Shown piece by piece: positions 1 to 5,837 of a DNA stretch of 6,587 bases. The position numbers and the translations under genes were made by a program. Every line of letters starts with the position of its first letter. The stretch's first letter is position 1. Source of the DNA: K189A clade bacterium (lineage in GTDB: Bacteria; Pseudomonadota; Gammaproteobacteria; Pseudomonadales; Azotimanducaceae); NCBI GenBank assembly GCA_007571095.1, contig RKSB01000066.1:1-6587 (forward strand), in the 5' to 3' direction. The notes beneath the pieces were generated by a model. The model did no database searches and was not told where the DNA came from. It was given only the letters and a program-made list of their open reading frames with translations.

Positions 1-26
1 GCCGGTTACAGCCTCGCCGATCTGAT
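1..26 (+). repeat. Direct repeat, copy 1 (26 bp, touches window edge)
   Basis: Bases 1-26 match 222-247 at 25 of 26 positions; the one difference is G at 16 against A at 237. The copies lie 221 bases apart in the same orientation. The match may extend left beyond the window. To the right, similarity resumes if 12 bases (27-38) are skipped: AAACAACGCCTGG at 39-51 resembles AAACAGCGCATGA at 248-260. Such a match within a few hundred bases is far beyond chance. It could be a partial gene-tail duplication or two ends of a dispersed element. Confidence 0.75.
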
Positions 27-75
27 GAAGATTCTGGTAAACAACGCCTGGCAGAGGCACAAGGCCGATACTTGA
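1..75 (+). CDS. C-terminal tail of an unidentified protein (5' end outside window)
   Basis: The frame beginning at base 1 is open from the window edge to a TGA at 73-75. It encodes 24 residues that start AGYSLADLMKIL and end in a basic, polar tail (WQRHKADT). This looks like the last amphipathic helix and tail of a protein whose body lies upstream. I do not recognise the family, and so short a piece cannot be assigned a function. In favour of real coding, the same peptide (AGYSL-A/T-DL) recurs in an open frame at 222-260 and also runs to a stop, so the segment seems to have been duplicated with its reading sense. A chance open frame remains possible, because 24 codons without a stop is not rare. 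The gene would converge on the minus-strand aldehyde dehydrogenase that ends at 287. Confidence 0.35.
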   Translation, partial: AGYSLADLMKILVNNAWQRHKADT

Positions 76-260
76 TCCTCGGCTTGTTCAGAGTATCTTC
101 GCACTGGTTCAGGCAGATGAGTCAGGGTTCTGGCACCAGCCAGCCGAACCGAAGAGCGAATACAAACACAGTGAGCCAAAGAGGAACACCCTCTCGCCTG
201 TACCCGAATGCCGCCAGAGCTGCCGGTTACAGCCTCACCGATCTGATAAACAGCGCATGA
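72..260 (+). other. Possible gene remnant or spurious 62-codon ORF in the left intergenic region
   Basis: Bases 76-286 hold no gene I can support with confidence. One frame is open from a TTG at 72, which overlaps the TGA at 73-75 that ends the upstream frame, to a TGA at 258-260. Its translation is rich in Ser, Arg, Asn and Gln, shows no domain or membrane segment, and has no Shine-Dalgarno sequence ahead of the TTG. Only the last dozen residues are notable, because they repeat the tail encoded at 1-50. I read it as a broken or duplicated 3' end, or as a repeat element, not as an expressed protein. The opposite strand is also open for 87 codons across 6-269 without recognisable content. A small hairpin (CTGGC 130-134 with GCCAG 139-143, extended by GGTT/AACC around a bulge) lacks a T-run. 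No clear terminator serves either converging gene. Confidence 0.25.
222..247 (+). repeat. Direct repeat, copy 2
   Basis: This is the second copy of the segment at 1-26, with one substitution and, just after it, an apparent 12-base deletion relative to copy 1. In its open frame it encodes AGYSLTDLINSA followed by a TGA at 258-260. Copy 1 reads AGYSLADLMKILVNNAW at the same place. The peptide frame is kept, although the offset of 221 is not a multiple of three, so the two copies lie in different window frames. Confidence 0.75.
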
Positions 261-286
261 AGAAGCCAACAGCAGACCCTCGAAGG

Positions 287-1732
287 TCAGCTTCGCTTCG
301 CCTTGATGACCATCATCTTTTCAATCTGCATATCCTGAATGGTATGAGGAATGCCGCCAACTCCGTAACCGGAATGGCGAAGGCCGGCAAAAGGCATGGC
401 ATCCTGACGAAAGGCCGTGTGATCGTTGACCATCACCGCCGATGCATCCAGCTTGTGGTAAATATCCACCGCCCGATCGAGGTCCTGAGCAAAAACCGCA
501 GCCTGAAAAGCAAACGGCAGGCTGTTGGCCTGCTCAATTGCCGAGTCGAGATTCTGGTAACCATACTGGCAGACAACAGGCCCGAAAATTTCCTCGCAAC
601 TGACTCTGGAGTCGGCGGGCGGATTGAGCAACAGAGTCGGGCTGTAGCAGTTGTTCGCAAGCATTCCACCACCGACAGGCTTGTGTGCACCGGCGGCGAC
701 CGCCTCTTCGACCCATTCATCCACCCTTTTGACCTCTGCCGGCTTGATCAGAGGGCCCACTTCCGTGTCTGCGGACAGGGAATCACCAACTTTTAATTCG
801 CAAATGCCGGCGGTCAGCCGCTCGGCTGTCTCATCAAACAGGCTTGCGTGTACAAAAAGCCTTTGTACCGACACACACACCTGGCCGGCGTGGTAATAGC
901 CTCCCTTGAGAATGGCCGGTATCAATTTATCCAGCGAGGCCGACTCATCCACTATCACGGGTGCGACACCGCCATGCTCAAGTGCACAACGAGTACCAGG
1001 TGCAAGCTGAGAGCGCAGCGACCAACCGACGGCGGCACTGCCGATAAATGAGAAGAAGCCCACCCTGCCATCGACAACCATCGCAGTGGCGAGCTTTCGA
1101 TCCACAGGCAAAACCACCTGACACCATTCTTGCGGCAACCCGCTTTCATGCAGAATGGAAACAAACTCAAGGCAGGACAGGGGCGTGATGTTGGCGGGCT
1201 TGACGAGAGTCGGGCAACCGGCCGCAACAGCAGCACCAACCTGATGAACGATCAGATTCAACGGGTGGTTGAACGCACTCACCGCCACCACCACACCTAT
1301 TGGCTCTCTCTGGGTAAAGGCCATTCGGCTGAACTGCGGATCAAGCTCAGTCATGGGTACCACTTCACCCGCTTCGGAACGAAGGGTTTCGGCACACAGC
1401 CTGACTCCGTCAATCGCCCGATGAACCTCAACACGAGTATCAACCAGCGGCTTGCCGCCTTCAGAGGCAGCAACTTCCGCCAGCATATCGAATCGTTGCT
1501 CCATCAGGGCTGCCGCCTTGTCCAGAATTCCGACTCGCTTCGCTACATTCAGCCAGCCCTTCTTGTTCCGAAACAGCTTGTGGGCAACCGCCAGGGCTTC
1601 CTCAACCTGGGCTGCATTGGCCTGATCCACTCTGCTAAGCAGGTCTCCCGAGTAGGGAGAGACGACATCCAGCCTGCTTTCTGCACTCGTTGAGCCAGTC
1701 GCGAGCATCAGCGGGTAATGGGATGGAATCAT
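287..1732 (-). CDS. NAD(P)-dependent aldehyde dehydrogenase family protein
   Basis: This is a complete 481-residue cytosolic member of the aldehyde dehydrogenase superfamily, of normal length, which oxidises an aldehyde to a carboxylate (or acyl-CoA) with NAD(P). The cofactor and active-site landmarks are in order. FNHPLN at 154-159 carries the oxyanion Asn155. The Rossmann Lys178 is in LVKPA. A FIGS motif at 229-232 precedes the general base Glu252, in LEHGG where most relatives have LELGG. The catalytic Cys286 is in GQVCVSVQR, and EEIFGPVV at 380-387 is the cofactor-ribose motif. The C-terminal part (NDHTAFRQD, then GYGVGGIP) resembles lactaldehyde, phosphonoacetaldehyde and y4uC-type branches more than betaine-aldehyde or succinate-semialdehyde enzymes, from memory of those families. 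The substrate is unknown. The start is the ATG at 1732; the leader has only a weak purine stretch (AAGAAG) about 8 bases before it. It lies 59 bases downstream of the TPP enzyme and is probably co-transcribed with it. Confidence 0.95.
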   Translation of the reverse strand: MIPSHYPLMLATGSTSAESRLDVVSPYSGDLLSRVDQANAAQVEEALAVAHKLFRNKKGWLNVAKRVGILDKAAALMEQRFDMLAEVAASEGGKPLVDTRVEVHRAIDGVRLCAETLRSEAGEVVPMTELDPQFSRMAFTQREPIGVVVAVSAFNHPLNLIVHQVGAAVAAGCPTLVKPANITPLSCLEFVSILHESGLPQEWCQVVLPVDRKLATAMVVDGRVGFFSFIGSAAVGWSLRSQLAPGTRCALEHGGVAPVIVDESASLDKLIPAILKGGYYHAGQVCVSVQRLFVHASLFDETAERLTAGICELKVGDSLSADTEVGPLIKPAEVKRVDEWVEEAVAAGAHKPVGGGMLANNCYSPTLLLNPPADSRVSCEEIFGPVVCQYGYQNLDSAIEQANSLPFAFQAAVFAQDLDRAVDIYHKLDASAVMVNDHTAFRQDAMPFAGLRHSGYGVGGIPHTIQDMQIEKMMVIKAKRS

Positions 1733-1766
1733 GACGATATCTTCTTGTCTTGATTGATTGAACCAA

Positions 1767-1777
1767 AGTATATATCA
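1767..1777 (-). promoter_or_regulatory. Possible internal extended -10 promoter ahead of the aldehyde dehydrogenase
   Basis: In the 59-base gap between the two genes, the minus strand reads TGATATATACT. It can be read as a TG-n motif followed by TATATA, or as a TATACT hexamer. No convincing -35 hexamer lies 16-18 bases upstream. A weak internal promoter could let the aldehyde dehydrogenase be expressed apart from the genes before it. The AT-rich spacer could equally be neutral. Confidence 0.2.
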
Positions 1778-1791
1778 CGGACCCCTTTACC

Positions 1792-3441
1792 CTATATGGA
1801 ACAGGTCAGTTCGCCCAGCCTCTCGGTCAACGCCATATTCTCCCGATAATCAATGGGTACCACAATCAGGCTCGGCCCCTCTTCGGCCATCGCCGCCTTG
1901 ATCGTGTCATAAAGATCAAGGCTTCTGGTGACTATGTGCCCCTGCCAGCCAAAGGACTCAGCCAACCGAATCCAGTCGGGGTTTCCAAAGCTGAGTTCGG
2001 TGTGGCGACCAAATGTGTTTTGCTGTTTCCAGGCGATCAACCCATAGGCCTTGTCCTCCCAGACCATGCAGGTGATGTTGGAATTCAGTCGTCGAGCCGT
2101 TTCCATCTCCTGAACATTCATCAGAAAGCCGGCGTCACCGGCAATGGCCACAATGCCACAGTCCGGTTTTGCCAGAGCCGCAGCAATGGCCCCCGGCAGG
2201 GCAAAGCCCATTGAACAAAATCCATTCGGAATCAAGCAGGTATTCGGTTCATGGCATTGAAAATGACGAGCAATCCACATTTTGTGCGCACCCACATCGG
2301 ACAACAGAATGTCGGTGGGTGCCATCGCCCGCCGAACATCCCAGAGAACCTTCTGAGGCCGAATGCTGCCCTCGGTTTCGTCGTCAGCATAGAGGGCAAA
2401 CTCCTCCTTCATGTCTCTTCGAACACCCGCCTGCTGGGTTAAATCGAAGGTCAGAGGCTCTTTTTCCAAGCGTTCATTGAGCATCCACAGGCTGTGTGCC
2501 AAATCGCCGACTGCCTCCAGTTCAGGGTGATAGTGTTCATCGGTTTCAGCTGGCAAAAAGTCAAGATGAATGATGGATTTATCGCAATCGGGATTCCACA
2601 GACTCGGGTGATACTCGACCAGATCAAAGCCGATACTGAGCACCAGATCAGAGGCATCTATGCCACAGGTGACTATGTCCTTGGCACCCAGTCCTATGGT
2701 GTAAAGGCAATAATCGGCATCCATGTCAACGCAGCCCTTGGCCATGAAGGTGTTGACCACGCCGATACCCGTGGCTTCACAAAACAGCCTCAGTTGCCTG
2801 GTCGCCCGTCGTCGAATACAGCCGTTACCGGCCAGTATGATCGGCCTTTTGGCCTGCCGAAGCCGATCAAAAATCTGATCCATGATCTTGTCGGCAGCCA
2901 CCGGTCGGCGCAGACGAGTAACGGCCAGCGGCTTCTTTGCAGACTGAGTCGCCGCAATGTCTTCACACAGCTCGATATGCACGGCCCCCGGCTTTTCCGT
3001 GGTGGCCAGGCGAACCGCCTTGCGCACCACTTCGGGAATAATGTCCTGATGATGAATGGTGGTTGCCCACTTGGTGATGGGACGAAACATGCTGACAACA
3101 TCCATGACCTGGTGAGATTCCTTGTGTAATCGGGTGGACGCACCCTGGCCGGTCAGCACCAGCATGGGTGAGCGGTCCATATTGGAGTCACCGACACCTG
3201 TCATCAGGTTGGTAGACCCAGGGCCCAGAGTGCCCAGACATCCGGCCGGCCGGCCGGTCAGACGACCGTAAACTTCGGCCATAAAGGCGGCCCCCTGTTC
3301 ATGACGAGTCAGGATAAAACGAACCCTGGTCGACTCATCCAGCGAAATCATGAAGTGGGCATTCTCCTCTCCCGGTACTCCAAAAATATACTCAATACCC
3401 TCTTCCTCAAGGCATTTGACAAAAAGATCAGATGCTTTCAT
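1792..3441 (-). CDS. Acetolactate synthase-type thiamine diphosphate enzyme (IlvB/AlsS-like large subunit)
   Basis: This 549-residue protein has the three-domain layout of the acetolactate synthase/pyruvate decarboxylase superfamily and should condense or decarboxylate 2-oxo acids with thiamine diphosphate and Mg2+ in the cytosol. The Pyr domain (about 1-165) opens MKASDLFVKCLEEEG and carries the cofactor-activating Glu48 in RHEQGAAFMAE and the GPGSTNL turn at 73-79. The central domain spans about 185-330. The PP domain (about 365-535) has the diphosphate/Mg motif GDAGF at 435-439 and its partner segment WEDKAYG at 461-467. The C-terminus (FGNPDWIRLAESFG, then VPIDYREN) resembles catabolic AlsS of Bacillus and Klebsiella. 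No gene for an IlvN/IlvH-type regulatory subunit adjoins it, which fits a catabolic or side-pathway role. Other 2-oxo acid decarboxylases or carboligases of the family are not excluded. The start is ATG 3441, preceded by AGGAG at 9 bases; a TTG two codons upstream is too close to that site. It sits between pyrD (51 bases) and the aldehyde dehydrogenase. Confidence 0.93.
   Translation of the reverse strand: MKASDLFVKCLEEEGIEYIFGVPGEENAHFMISLDESTRVRFILTRHEQGAAFMAEVYGRLTGRPAGCLGTLGPGSTNLMTGVGDSNMDRSPMLVLTGQGASTRLHKESHQVMDVVSMFRPITKWATTIHHQDIIPEVVRKAVRLATTEKPGAVHIELCEDIAATQSAKKPLAVTRLRRPVAADKIMDQIFDRLRQAKRPIILAGNGCIRRRATRQLRLFCEATGIGVVNTFMAKGCVDMDADYCLYTIGLGAKDIVTCGIDASDLVLSIGFDLVEYHPSLWNPDCDKSIIHLDFLPAETDEHYHPELEAVGDLAHSLWMLNERLEKEPLTFDLTQQAGVRRDMKEEFALYADDETEGSIRPQKVLWDVRRAMAPTDILLSDVGAHKMWIARHFQCHEPNTCLIPNGFCSMGFALPGAIAAALAKPDCGIVAIAGDAGFLMNVQEMETARRLNSNITCMVWEDKAYGLIAWKQQNTFGRHTELSFGNPDWIRLAESFGWQGHIVTRSLDLYDTIKAAMAEEGPSLIVVPIDYRENMALTERLGELTCSI
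3242..3257. repeat. (CCGG)4 tandem, self-complementary tract
   Basis: Sixteen bases consist of four exact CCGG units and form a perfect palindrome inside the TPP-enzyme gene, in codons for TGRPAG at about residues 62-67. A four-base unit inside a gene changes frame if a unit is lost or gained, so the tract could be prone to slippage or to forming a hairpin. It may simply reflect Gly/Arg/Pro codon choice. Confidence 0.7.
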
Positions 3442-3450
3442 GGTCAATTA

Positions 3451-3455
3451 CTCCT
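3451..3455 (-). promoter_or_regulatory. Ribosome binding site deciding the start of the TPP-enzyme gene
   Basis: The minus strand reads AGGAG here, 9 bases before ATG 3441. The alternative TTG at 3447 would leave only about 3 bases, so the ATG is preferred. A run of seven T (3458-3464 on this strand) lies just upstream. No stem precedes it, so it is more likely a U-rich leader than a terminator for pyrD. Confidence 0.7.
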
Positions 3456-3492
3456 GCAAAAAAACAAACACACGGACATTCGTTCGACGGCC

Positions 3493-4608
3493 TCACCTCT
3501 GATGGTTCAGGCTCGTTCGCCGAAGATCACCGGACTCCGAGTGCACAGCCCCGAACTCGTCAGTAGCTTCTGCGATTTCAGCGCGCCCAGCCGCCTCGGC
3601 AACCGATTCTTTCTTCAGGGCCTTGAGAATTGCCTTCACCAGACTCGGGCCCTGATAAACCAGGCCAGTGTAAACCTGAATCAGCGAAGCACCCGCCTTC
3701 AGGGTTTGCTGAGCCTGCTCGGGTGTCATAATGCCGCCGACACCAACAACCACCAGACTGTTGCCCACCGAAGCCCTTATTTGGCGAATGGCACTTAATG
3801 ATTTTGCCAACAGAGGCTGGCCTGACAGCCCCCCTTCAAACGCTGAGCCGGCTATGGCCGAATGGTCAAGCGTGGTGTTGGTGGCGACCAGGCCTTCGAG
3901 ACCCATTTCGGCCAGTTCAACGCTGAGCCGGTCAAGTGCCTCGGCAGATAAATCAGGCGATACCTTGACCAGAAGAGGCACTTTTTTGTCGTGCTTCTGG
4001 GTCAGCCGATTGCGTTCCTCCAGCAGGCGAGGCAACAGAGTCCGCACATGGTAACTTGACTGCAATTCTCTCAATTCAGGCGTATTGGGCGACGACAGGT
4101 TGACGGTAATATAGTCGCAGGAGTTATAAACCGCCCGCAGGCAGTAGAGATAGTCGTTTACCGCCGAGTCGTTGGGAGTGTCCCTGTTTTTGCCTATATT
4201 GACTCCGAGAACACCCGAATAACGGTGGCCCTTGAGTCTTTCAACCAGCCTGTCCACTCCTCGGCTGTTGAATCCAAGCCGGTTGATCAGGGCGGAATGC
4301 TTCGGCAAACGAAACATTCTGCGCCCTGAATTGCCCGGCTGAGGTCTTGGAGTCACAGTGCCCACCTCGACAAAGCCAAAACCCAGCCTGGCCAGGCCGT
4401 CCACACAGGATGCGTCCTTGTCGAAACCGGCAGCCAGGCCAACAGGATTAGGAAAATCCAGGCCCAGAAGCCGTTGAGAACAGACTGCAGGAGGCCTGGA
4501 CGAAAAAAAGGGCAGTAGGCCGAGGGCCCTGAGCAAACCGATAGAACAGTCGTGAGCAAACTCGGGAGGCAGGGCAAAAAGCAATGGGCGCAAAAGACGA
4601 TAGGTCAA
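3493..4608 (-). CDS. pyrD: Dihydroorotate dehydrogenase, class 2 (quinone-dependent)
   Basis: PyrD oxidises (S)-dihydroorotate to orotate, the fourth step of de novo UMP synthesis, using FMN and passing electrons to membrane ubiquinone. The 371-residue product aligns with E. coli PyrD from residue 1. An amphipathic N-terminal membrane-docking segment (1-40, with PPEFAHD at 14-20) marks class 2. It is followed by NPVGLAAGFDKD at 54-65, GTVTPRPQPGN at 83-93, NRLGFNSRG at 109-117, NIGKN at 137-141, and SSPNTPEL at 172-179 with the catalytic base Ser173. FMN-phosphate binding follows: ATNTT at 242-246, GGLSG at 259-263 and VGVGGI at 288-293. The start is TTG 4608, chosen because it falls exactly at the E. 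coli Met and follows a purine-rich GGAGAAGAGG stretch; the frame stays open far upstream but without family similarity. About 36 residues beyond the usual C-terminus (336-371) form an unusual Ala/Glu/Arg-rich tail. It is probably the first gene of a pyrD, TPP-enzyme, aldehyde dehydrogenase transcript. Confidence 0.95.
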   Translation of the reverse strand: MTYRLLRPLLFALPPEFAHDCSIGLLRALGLLPFFSSRPPAVCSQRLLGLDFPNPVGLAAGFDKDASCVDGLARLGFGFVEVGTVTPRPQPGNSGRRMFRLPKHSALINRLGFNSRGVDRLVERLKGHRYSGVLGVNIGKNRDTPNDSAVNDYLYCLRAVYNSCDYITVNLSSPNTPELRELQSSYHVRTLLPRLLEERNRLTQKHDKKVPLLVKVSPDLSAEALDRLSVELAEMGLEGLVATNTTLDHSAIAGSAFEGGLSGQPLLAKSLSAIRQIRASVGNSLVVVGVGGIMTPEQAQQTLKAGASLIQVYTGLVYQGPSLVKAILKALKKESVAEAAGRAEIAEATDEFGAVHSESGDLRRTSLNHQR

Positions 4609-4757
4609 TGAACCTCTTCTCCATCGGGCCCTCTTCTGGCTCCTGATTTTACCGCTATCAATTTTCGCAATGCAACGAAGACTTTGCGCAGGCCGCCGAA
4701 GAGCGTCTGGATTTTCTCTGCATGGAATCGGCTCAAAGTCCTGTGGCTCGCGAGCAT
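4605..4757 (-). CDS. Possible 50-residue leader ORF overlapping the pyrD start
   Basis: On the minus strand an ATG at 4757 opens 50 codons. The frame ends in a TGA at 4607-4605 that overlaps the pyrD TTG (4608-4606) as TTGA, the geometry of translational coupling. The predicted peptide is basic and partly amphipathic (a KIQTLFGGLRKVFVALRKLIAVK region), with no family I recognise. The ATG lies about 18 bases below the expected start point of the leftward promoter box. Against it, there is no clear Shine-Dalgarno before the ATG, and the pyrD frame itself is also open through this region, so stop-free frames are cheap here. It could be a real small protein, a leader peptide tuning pyrD translation, or chance. 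Confidence 0.25.
   Translation of the reverse strand: MLASHRTLSRFHAEKIQTLFGGLRKVFVALRKLIAVKSGARRGPDGEEVH
4613..4622 (-). promoter_or_regulatory. Shine-Dalgarno region of pyrD supporting the TTG start
   Basis: The minus strand reads GGAGAAGAGG, ending 4 bases before TTG 4608; the GGAG part lies 10 bases away, within a usable distance. It is the best ribosome-binding sequence near the point where similarity to known PyrD begins, and it supports a TTG initiation codon. Confidence 0.55.
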
Positions 4758-4781
4758 TTGTCAGGGCAATCGGGTTAGACG

Positions 4782-4787
4782 AGTATA
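4782..4787 (-). promoter_or_regulatory. Candidate -10 box for pyrD (leftward)
   Basis: The minus strand reads TATACT here, a five-of-six match to the sigma-70 -10 consensus. Transcription would begin near 4775 and leave a leader of roughly 165 bases before pyrD. No good -35 hexamer is found at 16-18 bases, so the assignment rests on the -10 box and its position in the divergent gap. Confidence 0.35.
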
Positions 4788-4791
4788 TCGG

Positions 4792-4797
4792 TATAAT
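4792..4797 (+). promoter_or_regulatory. Candidate -10 box for moxR (rightward)
   Basis: This is an exact TATAAT in the divergent gap, which would start transcription near 4804 and give a leader of about 45 bases before moxR. The nearest -35-like hexamer, TTGTCA at 4758-4763, is 28 bases away, too far for sigma-70, so activator help or a weak -35 is likely if the box is used. It sits only 4 bases from the opposing leftward box, so the two promoters would exclude each other physically. Confidence 0.45.
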
Positions 4798-4847
4798 GAC
4801 CCCACTATATAAGGAAAGCACCCAAAATCGGCAAATCAGACGCAACA

Positions 4848-5831
4848 ATGTCCGAAACGCTACCCATATCCGAGCGATCAAAATCCATAGACGATTTGAG
4901 AGCCTGGCTCTCCGATCAGGTTATAGGACAGGAAAAATTGATAGATCGCCTGCTGATCAGTCTCCTGAGCGGCGGTCATCTGCTCGTGGAGGGTGCACCA
5001 GGATTGGCCAAGACTCGTGCCATCAAGAGTCTCTCCGAAGTACTTGAGGGCAGTTTTCACCGCATTCAGTTTACGCCCGACCTGCTGCCCTCGGATGTCA
5101 CAGGGACCGAGGTCTTTCGCCCGGAAGACGGCAGCTTTGTCTTTCAGGAGGGGCCCGTTTTTCATAACCTGCTACTGGCCGATGAAATCAACAGAGCACC
5201 CGCCAAGGTACAGTCCGCCCTGCTGGAAGCCATGGCAGAAAGACAGGTCAGCGTCGGGCGAGAAACCTACCCCCTGCCGCCGCTTTTTCTCGTGATGGCC
5301 ACCCAGAATCCGATAGAACAGGAGGGCGTTTACCCTCTGCCCGAGGCTCAGCTTGATCGCTTTTTAATGCATGTTCTGGTGAGTTACCCGAATGCCGAGG
5401 CCGAGCGCAAAATTCTTGAGGTCGTTCGTCAGGAGGATCGGGATGCATCCGATATTCACAGGCCGCCACCCATTCAGCAACGGGAGGTCTTTGCCTTCAG
5501 AAACGAGATTCTTGATCTCCACATGGCACCGGCAGTCGAGGAGTACATTGTTCAGTTGATCATGGCAACCCGAAATCCCGAGGCCTTCAGCAAAACACTC
5601 AAGGGCCGAATTGATTTCGGAGCCAGCCCCAGAGGCACCATTGCACTGGATCGTTGCGCTCGGGCAAACGCCTGGCTGACAGGACGCGACTTCGTAACTC
5701 CGGAAGATGTTCAGGAGGTCTATGCGGATGTGTTGAGGCACCGCATCATTACCAGCTTCGAATCTGAGTCGGAGGGCTACAGCAAGGACGAAGTGCTCGC
5801 TGAGATCATGCTCCATGTACCTGTGAGTTGA
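4848..5831 (+). CDS. moxR: MoxR-family AAA+ ATPase
   Basis: This is a complete 327-residue AAA+ ATPase of the MoxR group, cytosolic chaperone-like motors that work with von Willebrand A proteins in complex assembly or cofactor insertion. The motifs are intact: IGQEKLIDRLL at 26-36 ahead of the nucleotide site, Walker A GAPGLAKT at 49-56, Walker B LLLADEINRA at 108-117, sensor 1 ATQNP at 151-155, the LPEAQLDRF segment at 164-172, and sensor 2 GASPRG at 258-263. A helical lid domain fills about 215-327, and length is normal for the family. The start ATG 4848 gives the usual short N-terminal extension. No Shine-Dalgarno sequence is visible before it: AAGGA at 4811-4815 is about 32 bases away. 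The DUF58 gene follows after 6 bases, the standard moxR-DUF58 order and surely one transcript. It diverges from pyrD across 239 bases. Confidence 0.95.
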   Translation: MSETLPISERSKSIDDLRAWLSDQVIGQEKLIDRLLISLLSGGHLLVEGAPGLAKTRAIKSLSEVLEGSFHRIQFTPDLLPSDVTGTEVFRPEDGSFVFQEGPVFHNLLLADEINRAPAKVQSALLEAMAERQVSVGRETYPLPPLFLVMATQNPIEQEGVYPLPEAQLDRFLMHVLVSYPNAEAERKILEVVRQEDRDASDIHRPPPIQQREVFAFRNEILDLHMAPAVEEYIVQLIMATRNPEAFSKTLKGRIDFGASPRGTIALDRCARANAWLTGRDFVTPEDVQEVYADVLRHRIITSFESESEGYSKDEVLAEIMLHVPVS

Positions 5832-5837
5832 CCCTCC

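Noticed and set aside
126..150. Hairpin in the left intergenic region as a terminator
   Set aside because: The stem is 5 bp plus 4 bp around a 3-base bulge, and no T-run follows on either strand.
29..560. 12-base match AGATTCTGGTAA at 29-40 and 549-560
   Set aside because: A match of this length is expected about once by chance in a window of this size, and the flanks do not align.
257..1693. Open frames of 179 and 187 codons on the + strand (257-796 and 1130-1693)
   Set aside because: Both are antisense to the aldehyde dehydrogenase, whose motifs are complete; their translations show no domain.
2494..3129. 211-codon open frame on the + strand
   Set aside because: It lies entirely antisense to the well-supported TPP-enzyme gene, has no family features, and is a shadow of that gene's codon pattern.
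3442..3447. TTG at 3447 as the start of the TPP enzyme
   Set aside because: It lies only about 3 bases from AGGAG, while ATG 3441 is at 9 bases and gives the usual MKASD opening.
3458..3464. Seven-T run (minus strand) after pyrD as an intrinsic terminator
   Set aside because: No stable stem precedes it, and it lies directly upstream of the ribosome site of the next gene.
4609..4881. Extension of the pyrD frame upstream to an ATG at 4881 (462 residues)
   Set aside because: It would overlap the start of moxR and the divergent promoters, and the extra residues have no PyrD similarity; family alignment begins exactly at TTG 4608.
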